Assembly (NCBI RefSeq): GCF_039908635.1
Contig: NZ_CP150918.1
Span: 1,240,001 to 1,304,000, forward strand
Source of the DNA: Pseudomonas purpurea
GTDB taxonomy: Bacteria > Pseudomonadota > Gammaproteobacteria > Pseudomonadales > Pseudomonadaceae
Reading direction: 5' to 3'
DNA: 64,000 nt
Part shown: positions 9,861-18,116 of the stretch, in pieces
How the letters are laid out: each line of letters opens with the position of its first letter
How positions within the stretch are numbered: the first letter of the stretch is position 1
The notes under the pieces: model-generated
What the model was told of the DNA's origin: nothing
What the model saw: the letters and a program-made list of their open reading frames with translations, nothing else
The model's database searches: none
Position numbers and translations under genes: made by a program

Positions 9861-12800
9861 ATGTTGATCCTGCGCGGCGCTCCTGCCCTTTCTGCCTTTC
9901 GCCACAGCAAACTCCTTGAGCAACTGAGCCAAAAGGTTCCGGCTGTCACTGGCTTGTATGCTGAATTCGCTCACTTCGCCGAAGTCACCGGCGTCCTGAC
10001 CGGCGATGAACAGCAGGTGCTTGCGCGCCTTCTGAAGTACGGTCCAAGCGTTCCGGTACAAGAGCCGACCGGCCGTCTGTTCCTGGTGTTGCCGCGGTTT
10101 GGCACCATCTCGCCATGGTCGAGCAAGGCCAGCGACATCGCCCGCAACTGTGGCCTGGCGAAAATCCAGCGCCTGGAGCGCGGTATCGCTTTCTACGTGA
10201 CCGGTGAATTCACCGACGCGCAGGCCCAGTTGATCGCCGACGGTCTGCACGACCGCATGACCCAGATCGTGCTGGAAAACCTCGAGCTGGCGGCTGGGCC
10301 TGTTCAGTCACTCCGAGCCCAAGCCGCTCACCGCCATCGACGTGTTGGGTGGCGGTCGCGCCGCGCTGGAAAAAGCCAACGTCGAACTGGGCCTGGCCCT
10401 GGCCGAAGACGAGATCGACTACCTGGTCAACGCCTTCATCGGCTTGAAGCGCAACCCGCACGACATCGAACTGATGATGTTCGCCCAGGCGAACTCCGAG
10501 CACTGCCGCCACAAGATCTTCAACGCCAGTTGGGACATCGACGGCCAGAGCCAGGAAAAAAGCCTGTTCGGCATGATCAAGAACACCTACGTGATGCACA
10601 GCGAAGGCGTTCTGTCGGCTTATAAGGACAACGCTTCGGTGATCGTCGGCAACGTGGCCGGCCGTTTCTTCCCGGACCCTGAAACCCGCCAGTACGGCGC
10701 GGTGCAGGAACCGGTGCACATCCTGATGAAAGTCGAAACTCACAACCACCCGACCGCGATTGCCCCGTTCCCGGGCGCATCCACCGGTTCCGGTGGCGAG
10801 ATTCGCGACGAAGGCGCCACCGGTCGCGGCGCCAAGCCGAAGGCTGGCCTGACCGGTTTTACCGTGTCCAACCTGCAAATCCCGGGCTTCGAACAGCCGT
10901 GGGAAGTGCCGTACGGCAAGCCTGAGCGCATCGTCACCGCGCTGGACATCATGATCGAAGGCCCATTGGGCGGCGCCGCATTCAACAATGAATTCGGCCG
11001 CCCGGCGCTGACCGGTTACTTCCGTACCTTCGAACAATCGATCACCACCCCGCGTGGCGATGAAGTGCGCGGTTACCACAAGCCGATCATGTTGGCTGGC
11101 GGCATGGGCAACATCCGCGCCGAACACGTACAGAAAGGCGAAATTCTCGTTGGCTCCAAGCTGATCGTGCTCGGCGGCCCGGCGATGCTGATCGGCCTGG
11201 GCGGCGGCGCGGCTTCCTCCATGGCCACCGGCACCAGCTCGGCCGACCTGGACTTTGCTTCGGTACAACGCGAAAACCCGGAAATGGAACGCCGTTGCCA
11301 GGAAGTCATCGACCGTTGCTGGCAGTTGGGTGAACACAACCCGATCAGCTTCATCCACGACGTGGGTGCGGGCGGCCTGTCCAACGCCTTCCCGGAACTG
11401 GTCAACGACGGCGACCGTGGTGGCCGTTTCGAACTGCGCAACATTCCAAACGACGAGCCGGGCATGGCCCCGCACGAAATCTGGAGCAACGAATCCCAGG
11501 AACGCTACGTTCTGGCGGTCGGCCCTGCCGACTTCGAACGTTTCAAAGCGATCTGCGAACGTGAGCGTTGCCCGTTCGCCGTCGTCGGCGAAGCCACTGC
11601 CGAGCCGCAACTGACGGTCACCGACAGCCACTTCGGCAACAGCCCGGTGGACATGCCACTCGAAGTGCTGCTGGGCAAAGCCCCGCGCATGCACCGTTCG
11701 GCCGTTCGTGAAAGCGAACTGGGCGACGACTTCGACCCGTCGACGCTTGCGATTGCCGACTGCGTCGAGCGCGTTCTGCATCACCCGGCTGTCGCGAGCA
11801 AAAGCTTCCTCATCACCATCGGCGACCGCACCATCACAGGCCTGGTGGCCCGTGACCAAATGGTTGGCCCGTGGCAGGTTCCGGTGGCCGACGTTGCCGT
11901 CACCGCCACCAGTTTCGACGTTTACACCGGTGAAGCCATGGCGATGGGCGAGCGTACTCCGCTGGCCTTGCTGGACGCCCCGGCGTCGGGCCGCATGGCT
12001 ATCGGCGAAACCCTGACCAACATCGCCGCCTCGCGCATCAACAAGATCTCCGACATCAAACTGTCGGCGAACTGGATGTCGGCGGCCGGTCACCCGGGCG
12101 AAGACGCGCGTCTGTACGACACCGTCAAAGCGGTCGGCATGGAACTGTGCCCGGAACTGGGCATCACCATTCCGGTGGGCAAGGACTCGATGTCCATGGC
12201 CACGCGCTGGAACGACGAAGGCGTGGACAAGAGCGTGACCTCGCCGCTGTCGCTGATCGTGACCGGTTTCGCGCCAGTGGCTGATATCCGTCAGACCCTG
12301 ACCCCGCAACTGCGCATGGACAAGGGCACCACTGACCTGATCCTGATCGACCTGGGCCGTGGCCAGAACCGCATGGGCGCCTCGATCCTGGCACAGGTTC
12401 ACGGCAAGCTCGGCAATCAGGCGCCGGACGTCGACGACGCCGAAGACCTGAAAGCCTTCTTCGCCGTGATCCAGGGCCTCAACGCCGACGGCCACCTGCT
12501 GGCTTACCACGACCGTTCCGATGGTGGTTTGCTGACCAGCGTTGTGGAAATGGCCTTCGCCGGCCACTGCGGCCTGAGCCTGAACCTCGACGGCCTGGCG
12601 GAAACCTCGGCCGACATCGCCGCGATCCTGTTCAACGAAGAACTGGGCGCCGTGATCCAGGTTCGTCAGGACGCCACCCCGGACATCCTCGCGCAGTTCA
12701 GCGCTGCTGGCCTGGGCGACTGCGTGTCGGTGATCGGTCAGCCGATCAACAACGGCGAGATCAGCATCACCTTCAACGGCGAAACCGTGTTCGAAGGTCA

Positions 12801-13758
12801 GCGTCGTCTGCTGCAACGTCAGTGGGCTGAAACCAGCTACCAGATCCAGCGCCTGCGTGATAACGCCGACTGCGCCGAGCAAGAGTTCGACGTGCTGCTG
12901 GAAGAAGACAACCCGGGCCTGAGCGTCAAGCTCAGCTACGACGTCAACCAGGACATCGCCGCGCCTTACATCAAAAAAGGCATTCGCCCACAGGTTGCCG
13001 TGCTGCGTGAGCAGGGCGTCAACGGTCAGGTGGAAATGGCGGCCGCGTTCGACCGCGCCGGTTTCAACGCGATCGACGTGCACATGAGCGACATTCTGGC
13101 CGGCCGTGTTGACCTGAACGAGTTCAAAGGTCTGGTGGCGTGCGGCGGTTTCTCCTACGGCGACGTACTGGGTGCCGGTGAAGGCTGGGCCAAATCGGCC
13201 CTGTTCAACAGCCGCGCTCGCGATGCGTTCCAGGGTTTCTTCGAGCGTACCGACAGTTTCACCCTTGGCGTGTGCAACGGTTGCCAGATGATGTCCAACC
13301 TGCACGAGCTGATCCCGGGCAGCGAGTTCTGGCCGCACTTCGTGCGTAACCGCTCCGAGCAGTTTGAAGCCCGCGTGGCCATGGTTCAGGTTCAGGAGTC
13401 GAACTCGATCTTCCTGCAAGGCATGGCCGGTTCGCGCATGCCAATCGCCATCGCGCACGGTGAAGGTCATGCCGAGTTCGAAAGCGAAGAAGCGTTGCTG
13501 GAAGCCGATCTGTCGGGTTGCGTGGCGATGCGTTTCGTCGACAACCACGGCAAGGTCACCGAGCGTTACCCGGCCAACCCGAACGGTTCGCCGCGCGGGA
13601 TCACCGGCCTGACCAGCCGTGACGGTCGTGTGACCATCATGATGCCGCACCCGGAGCGGGTATTCCGCGCGGTGCAGAACTCATGGCGTTCGGAAGACTG
13701 GAACGAAGACGCACCTTGGATGCGTATGTTCCGTAACGCTCGTGTGTGGGTGAACTAA
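9861..13758 (+). CDS. purL: Phosphoribosylformylglycinamidine synthase, interrupted by a +1 frameshift
   Basis: PurL converts FGAR, glutamine and ATP to FGAM in purine synthesis. Residues 1-145 are read from 9861; then an extra G in the run at 10296-10298 shifts the frame. Skipping one base joins AAG to [18 protein letters not shown] and restores exactly 1298 residues, the expected length. The synthase core ([43 protein letters not shown]) and the C-terminal glutaminase domain are intact, with nucleophile cysteine in [12 protein letters not shown] and triad residues in [10 protein letters not shown]. Everything else is undamaged and the gene is needed for purine prototrophy unless bypassed, so a sequencing error is the favoured reading. 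Confidence 0.93.
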
Positions 13759-13763
13759 GCGCT

Positions 13764-14075
13764 GTGTACAAGCTCAGCTTTTTTGTTCCTCAGAGCCATG
13801 TTGAGGTGGTCAAGCAGGCTGTGTTCGCTGCCGGTGGTGGGCGAATCGGTTTGTATGACCACTGTGCGTGGCAGGTGCTCGGGTTGGGTCAGTTTCGTCC
13901 TTTGGACGGCAGTCAGCCGTTTATTGGGGAGGCGGGCCAGGTCGAGCAGGTGGAGGAGTGGAAGGTTGAGCTGGTGGTCAGCGATGAGTTGATTCGTGCT
14001 GTGGTGATGGCGCTGAAGCAGAGCCATCCCTATGAGACACCGGCTTACGAGGTGTGGCGGTTGGAGGATTTCTGA
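13764..14075 (+). CDS. Small NIF3/YqfO-type (NGG1p-interacting factor-like) protein
   Basis: A 103-residue protein made only of the small PII/CutA-like domain found inserted in NIF3 family proteins. Visible features are YKLSFFVPQSHVEVVKQAVF at the start, GAGG-like AAGGGRIG, the YDHCAWQ segment and the family ending HPYETPAYEVWRLEDF. Function is unknown; the fold suggests a trimeric ligand- or metal-binding domain. GTG 13764 is chosen because it leaves the standard N-terminus and starts 5 bases after the purL stop, so the gene is likely co-transcribed with purL. An earlier in-frame GTG at 13746 would overlap purL. Confidence 0.85.
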   Translation: MYKLSFFVPQSHVEVVKQAVFAAGGGRIGLYDHCAWQVLGLGQFRPLDGSQPFIGEAGQVEQVEEWKVELVVSDELIRAVVMALKQSHPYETPAYEVWRLEDF

Positions 14076-14096
14076 TCTTCCCGCCGTTGAAATGAG

Positions 14097-14134
14097 AAAC
14101 CCGCAGAACCGTTATTGGTTCTGCGGGTTTTTTT
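14097..14134 (+). terminator. Intrinsic terminator after the purL unit
   Basis: AAACCCGCAGAACC and GGTTCTGCGGGTTT form a long stem around a 5-base loop, followed by a T-tract. It separates the purL unit from the accessory genes that follow. Confidence 0.93.
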
Positions 14135-14295
14135 ATGGCGAGGTGGCCTGACAGCCGACTTATATATTGCAGTGGGAAAATCCATTGGCTGCTTAGAGGC
14201 CTTACCGCTGGCGAAAGGTTCTCCTGCTGTTTACTCTGCGTAGAGCCATTACAAGCACAGCTGCACCGCACCAGATCAGTATTTGAGGTTCAAAA

Positions 14296-14935
14296 ATGGA
14301 AATTACCGGACGTAATCACTCCTCGAGTCAATACGAGCACGGCGCTGGGACAGGCTTTGATTTCGATGTTCAAGTCCGTCGAAGCGGAGTTGGAGCTTGA
14401 AGGCGCAGAGTCAGGGGCGGTCAAAGTCATCGTGTTCGGTGGGTGCGCAGTTCACCTCTACACAAATCATCGTGTTTCCACAGACGTTGATGCCGAGATT
14501 TATTACGCTAATGTCCCTGAAGGCCTCCACCTTCAAACCTTGCTTGCAGAGGTTCCTGAGCAATTTCTCGATGAGCGATCCGGTCGATTGATGGAGTTGA
14601 ACTACGATCTTCAATACAACACAAGCTTTGGTCCCATTCACGAGGACTACTGGGAGCGGAGTCTTCCTCTTGTAGAGTTCCCAGTTGAGTCTCCGCTGCA
14701 CCTCCATATTGCTGCGCCTATCGATATTGCAATCTCCAAATTGGGTAGAGCCACGGATCAGGACATTAGCGATATCATGGCGCTGCTCAGGGCTGGCTTC
14801 ATACTGACCGCCGAGCTCCGTCGACTGGCATTGCAGGCGATTGATGTGTATGTTGGCAACAAAGAGCCACCAACATCCGTTCTTACGAATATTTTGCAGG
14901 ACTACTTGGAGAATATAGATGGCGAAGCCTCTTAA
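14296..14935 (+). CDS. Nucleotidyltransferase-like protein (DUF6036/AbiEii-type), apparent +1 shift at its start
   Basis: The core is FGGCAVHLYTNHRVSTDVDAEI: a GG motif followed by an acidic DxD, the signature of minimal nucleotidyltransferases such as AbiEii-type toxins and DUF6036 proteins. ATG 14296 has GAGG 7 bases upstream, but it is one base out of frame with the body; removing one G at 14298-14299 gives a clean start MKLPDVITPRVN and a 212-residue protein with GG at 48-49 and Asp63/Asp65. Without that correction the first usable in-frame start is TTG 14357 or ATG 14366. The stop overlaps a second small gene by 17 bases. Codon use and lower GC set it apart from its neighbours. Toxin or defence function is inference. 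Confidence 0.75.
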
Positions 14936-15371
14936 CGGCCACGTCCTCTCATCCGCCTTGGACAGACTGGTCAAAAACCCTTTAAATCAAGCAGATGACG
15001 CTGCGCTTGTGAGCGCAGCCAAAGCTGTTTGGTACTCGAACTCGAACCTTGTGAGTGAAGCCAAAGCTTTTCTGAGCTGCCACACCAACGAGGTTGAGGT
15101 TCGTCGCGCAGGCTACTTGCTCGAGCGGTTCACCCGTTTCTCATGCGTGTCTGATAATCGCGTGTCGGAAACCTTCAACGCCCTAGAGCTTTTTTCACGC
15201 TCGACTCTCAAGCAAGATGTGAAGCCGCAAGCAGCTGTTTCGCTTCGCAGACGCCGTGATGAACTTGCCGCTTCTTGGGGGCTGAGTGAAGGTCTTGGTC
15301 TTAAGGCTCAAACACTTATGCCTTTCCAGACACGGCATTACGAGGCTGAGCAACGCGCAACGTTTGCCTGA
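14919..15371 (+). CDS. Unknown partner protein of the nucleotidyltransferase-like gene
   Basis: A 150-residue soluble, mostly helical protein that I do not recognise. It starts with ATG inside the last 17 bases of the preceding gene, which points to translational coupling and joint function. There is no signal peptide, membrane segment or clear helix-turn-helix. The middle reads SEAKAFLSCHTNEVEVRRAGYLLERF, and a basic patch SLRRRRDE lies near residue 107. If the pair is a toxin-antitoxin module this would be the antitoxin or the modified target, in toxin-first order. That is inference from position only. An intrinsic terminator follows. Confidence 0.7.
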   Translation: MAKPLNGHVLSSALDRLVKNPLNQADDAALVSAAKAVWYSNSNLVSEAKAFLSCHTNEVEVRRAGYLLERFTRFSCVSDNRVSETFNALELFSRSTLKQDVKPQAAVSLRRRRDELAASWGLSEGLGLKAQTLMPFQTRHYEAEQRATFA

Positions 15372-15390
15372 GCCCAAGCAGCATTACAAT

Positions 15391-15416
15391 AACCCGGCCT
15401 AGGTCGGGTTTTTGTT
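15391..15416 (+). terminator. Intrinsic terminator after the two-gene module
   Basis: AACCCGGCC and GGTCGGGTT pair around TA and run into TTTTTG. It starts 20 bases after the stop and defines the module as its own transcription unit. Confidence 0.85.
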
Positions 15417-15444
15417 GTCCGCGCTAAAGTACACGCGGCTCCCT

Positions 15445-15469
15445 TGTGGGAGCCGAGCTTGCTCGCGAT
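15445..15469. repeat. Single REP half, GTGGGAG(C)CGAGC family
   Basis: TGTGGGAGCCGAGCTTGCTCG followed by CGAT, with one extra C compared with the usual element. No inverted partner is seen nearby. Confidence 0.7.
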
Positions 15470-15556
15470 GGCGGCCTTACAGTCGACGATATTTATTTGG
15501 AGCTGCCGCAGGCTCGGGCCGCGTTCGGATGATCTTTTGATCTTGCTCGATCGTTC

Positions 15557-15790
15557 CTACTTTATTGGGGGTTGTGTAATGCCCGTAGGAAGAGGCTTGA
15601 ACTCGGTGACAGCATCACGAGTAACGTAGAAATTTCCGACATGTCTTTCAGGTTGCCGCTCGGAAGGGCGGCGTCTAGCCTTTGAACGTCGCTGCCAATT
15701 CAGCGATCGGGCGTCGCGGCCCGTTAACTTGATGCATAATCGTTCGCTCCAATAACTGGCATCTTCACTGTGCTTGTTGTTTGGTGTCAT
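15557..15790 (-). CDS. Possible small basic protein, unknown
   Basis: A 77-residue open frame from ATG 15790. It is basic in the middle (RRSKARRRPSERQPER) and ends with GNFYVTRDAVTEFKPLP, which is reminiscent of small excisionase or helix-turn-helix proteins. No ribosome binding site precedes the start, and the region upstream overlaps the structured DUF6124 leader on the other strand. It may be chance coding in a GC-rich stretch. It is listed because it fills an otherwise empty 300 bases and the C-terminal segment looks protein-like. Confidence 0.3.
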   Translation of the reverse strand: MTPNNKHSEDASYWSERLCIKLTGRDARSLNWQRRSKARRRPSERQPERHVGNFYVTRDAVTEFKPLPTGITQPPIK

Positions 15791-15920
15791 GGTGGCTGTG
15801 CGCGGGATACCTTCGGGTATGCCGGGTTCCAAGTTCTCGGTCCGCGAACCTGCGTACAGCTGCCACCTTCCTTCGCGTCGCGGCGATCAGTGGCGGCTCC
15901 ATTCAAACTTGGAGTTCCAC
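15791..15920 (+). promoter_or_regulatory. Structured leader of the DUF6124 gene (candidate cis-regulatory RNA)
   Basis: Four helices can be drawn. GGTGGC (15791-15796) pairs with GCCACC (15862-15867) and closes two hairpins: ATACC-TTCG-GGTAT (15807-15820) and GGTTC...GAACC (15825-15850). A separate hairpin (GTGG 15890 with CCAC 15917; CTCCA 15897 with TGGAG 15910) contains the GGAG ribosome binding site just before ATG 15922. The layout suggests a regulated leader in which the ribosome binding site is hidden. Similar leaders before such genes in other Pseudomonas are my recollection, not a search result. Confidence 0.55.
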
Positions 15921-15921
15921 C

Positions 15922-16296
15922 ATGATTAAAGACAGTCCAAATCCCCCCGAAACCGACGACGTCTCCCCCTACCAATCCCTCGATTCAAAAAAGCTCCATG
16001 CCGCCGCCCACCGCGCCCTCGATCACTACCTGACGCCGCCCGGCAATCGCCATGCGTTGCCTGATCGGCGCCCCGGTACGATTTTCATGATTGTCCCCGG
16101 TGTCGAGTCCGAAAGCCTGCTGGCCCATGCCTGTGAAACCCTGGCGTCGGCCAATGTCATGGCCAGTGATCTGGCGTTCGACCTGACCGGCCCTGCGTGC
16201 AACATGGCACTGGCGATTCAGCAGATGATTTCCCTGGCGCAGTTGTCGGTGAACCGCGTGCTGGATCAGCTCGATCCGCCCGACTCGGCAGAGTAA
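15922..16296 (+). CDS. DUF6124 family protein
   Basis: A 124-residue small acidic protein of a Pseudomonas-restricted family with no known function. Typical features are the N-terminal disordered, proline-rich part, the segment KKLHAAAHRALDHYL, and a helical C-terminal half starting at ESLLAHACETLASANVMASDLAFDL and ending in a cluster of hydrophobic helices. It has no signal peptide or membrane segment. ATG 15922 follows GGAG with 7-8 bases spacing, inside a hairpin. Multiple paralogues per genome are common in the family. It converges on nagE, with a shared terminator. Confidence 0.8.
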   Translation: MIKDSPNPPETDDVSPYQSLDSKKLHAAAHRALDHYLTPPGNRHALPDRRPGTIFMIVPGVESESLLAHACETLASANVMASDLAFDLTGPACNMALAIQQMISLAQLSVNRVLDQLDPPDSAE

Positions 16297-16303
16297 CGGG
16301 CAG

Positions 16304-16341
16304 CAAAAAAACGCTGGGCCGAAAACGGTCAGCGGTTTTTT
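16304..16341. terminator. Bidirectional terminator between DUF6124 gene and nagE
   Basis: An A-run, the stem CGCTGGGCCG / CGGTCAGCG with an AAAA loop, and a T-run. It serves both convergent genes. Confidence 0.85.
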
Positions 16342-16357
16342 GTTGGGCGATGACGAT

Positions 16358-18073
16358 TTAAACCTTGGCACTGACCTCACTACGATTCACCAACCCTTCA
16401 AGCGCCTCACTCAAACTCGCTGCGTTGTCGCCGATCAGCAGGTGCCACACGCCGCCGTCCAAGGCACTCACACCCTGGCAGCCCAACGCCTTGAGTTGGT
16501 GTTCCGACAAGGCTTTGCCGTCCGCCAGTTGCAGGCGAATCCGGGTCATGGCCACGCAGTCCAGTTGCAACACGTTGTCGCTGCCGCCCAGGGCGCTCAG
16601 CCATTTGTGGGCCAGCGAGGTGGACACCGGCGTTACTTCAGGCTCTGCCTCGGCAACCACAGCGGCAGCTGCGACGACTTTGCCGGCCGTGGGCAGCGCA
16701 TGCCGAATCTCGTCGGCGATGCTGTCGGCCAGTGGCCCGACCACGACTTGCAAACTGCCGCCCTTGCCGGGACGAACCACGGCCATGGCGCCCAGCGCCT
16801 TCAAGTCCGCGTCCGAGGCCTTGTTGCGATCCACCATGTCCAGCCGCAGCCGTGTCGTACAAGCGCCGACCGTGATCAGGTTCTCGGCGCCGCCCAGTGC
16901 CTTGATGTAGGCCCCGGCCCGTTCGTTCTCGGCGATGAGCGTTTTCTCACCGACCACGATGTCTTCGCGCCCCGGGGTTTTCAGGTTGAAGCGGCGGATG
17001 CAGAAGTCGAACACCACGTAGTAGATCACCGCATACGCCAGGCCCACCGGAAGCACCAGCCAGCCGTTGGTGGACTTGCCCCAACCGAGGATCATGTCGA
17101 TGAAGCCGCCGGAGAAGGTAAAGCCCAAATGAATGTTCAGCGCGTTGGTGACCGCCAGCGACAGGCCGGTCAGCAGGGCGTGCAGCACAAAGAGCAACGG
17201 TGCGAGGAACATGAAGGCAAATTCGACCGGTTCGGTAACGCCGGTCAGGAACGAGGTCAGGGCCATCGACAGGAAGATCCCGCCCATCACCTTGCGTCGC
17301 TCCGGCAGGGCGTTGCGGTACATCGCCAGGCACGCGGCTGGCAGGCCGAACAGCATCATCGGGAACATGCCGGTGGTGAATTGGCCGCCCTTCGGGTCGC
17401 CCGCAAAGTAGCGCGAGATGTCACCGGTCACCAGTGCGCCCGTGGTCGGGTCGATGAAGTTGCCGAAGACGAACCACGCCATGTTGTTGATGATGTGGTG
17501 CAGGCCGGTGACGATCAGCAGGCGGTTGAGCGTGCCGAAGATGAAGGCGCCGATGGGGCCGCTGTCGAGCATCATTGCGCCGAAGCTGTTGATGCCGTGC
17601 TGGATCGGCGGCCAGATCAAACCGAAGATCACGCCCAGTCCCACGGCGGCGAACCCGGTGATGATTGGCACGAAGCGCCGGCCGCCGAAGAACGCCAGGT
17701 ATTCGGGCAGCTTGATGTCCTTGAAGCGGTTGTACAGCGCGCCGGCCGTCAGGCCGCTGACGATCCCGGCGAGCATGCCCATGTTGATGCTCGCGTCGAG
17801 CGCCTTGAGCGTGGAGATCATCACCAGGTAACCAATGACCCCGGCGAGGCCTGCGGTGCCGTTGTTGTCCCTGGCGAAACCGACTGCGATGCCGATGGCG
17901 AAGATCATCGCCAGGTTGGCGAAGATTACCTGCCCAGCGTCGTGGATGATCGCGATGTTCAGCAGGTCGGTGTCGCCGAGCCGCAGCAACAGGCCGGCAA
18001 TCGGCAGGATCGCGATGGGCAGCATCAGCGCCCGTCCGAGACGCTGCAAGCCTTCGATGAAGAGTTGGTACAT
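16358..18073 (-). CDS. nagE: N-acetylglucosamine PTS permease, EIIC-EIIB-EIIB
   Basis: A 571-residue inner-membrane transporter that imports and phosphorylates N-acetylglucosamine. The EIIC domain covers about residues 1-350 (FGGRRFVPIITG, LHHIINNMAWFVFG, TGVTEPVEFAFMF). The first EIIB domain has the phosphorylated cysteine in TVGACTTRLRL (Cys405). A second EIIB-like domain near 485-565 has VAMTRIRLQL, with alanine (about residue 508) at the cysteine position, so it cannot carry phosphate. No EIIA is fused; the EIIA is at the start of the upstream gene. Last gene of the nag operon. Confidence 0.94.
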   Translation of the reverse strand: MYQLFIEGLQRLGRALMLPIAILPIAGLLLRLGDTDLLNIAIIHDAGQVIFANLAMIFAIGIAVGFARDNNGTAGLAGVIGYLVMISTLKALDASINMGMLAGIVSGLTAGALYNRFKDIKLPEYLAFFGGRRFVPIITGFAAVGLGVIFGLIWPPIQHGINSFGAMMLDSGPIGAFIFGTLNRLLIVTGLHHIINNMAWFVFGNFIDPTTGALVTGDISRYFAGDPKGGQFTTGMFPMMLFGLPAACLAMYRNALPERRKVMGGIFLSMALTSFLTGVTEPVEFAFMFLAPLLFVLHALLTGLSLAVTNALNIHLGFTFSGGFIDMILGWGKSTNGWLVLPVGLAYAVIYYVVFDFCIRRFNLKTPGREDIVVGEKTLIAENERAGAYIKALGGAENLITVGACTTRLRLDMVDRNKASDADLKALGAMAVVRPGKGGSLQVVVGPLADSIADEIRHALPTAGKVVAAAAVVAEAEPEVTPVSTSLAHKWLSALGGSDNVLQLDCVAMTRIRLQLADGKALSEHQLKALGCQGVSALDGGVWHLLIGDNAASLSEALEGLVNRSEVSAKV

Positions 18074-18116
18074 GGCAGTTCTCCCTGTGTTCTTTTTGTT
18101 TTAGCGCTGTTGTTAT

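Noticed and set aside
10210..13650. A 1146-codon open frame on the minus strand through purL
   Set aside because: It is antisense to a clear PurL; composition is His/Arg/Val-rich with no domain, as expected from the high-GC codon bias of the other strand.
14135..14295. An ATG at 14135 in frame with the nucleotidyltransferase gene
   Set aside because: It lies at the end of a terminator T-run with no ribosome binding site, and the added 70-80 residues are unlike a protein start.
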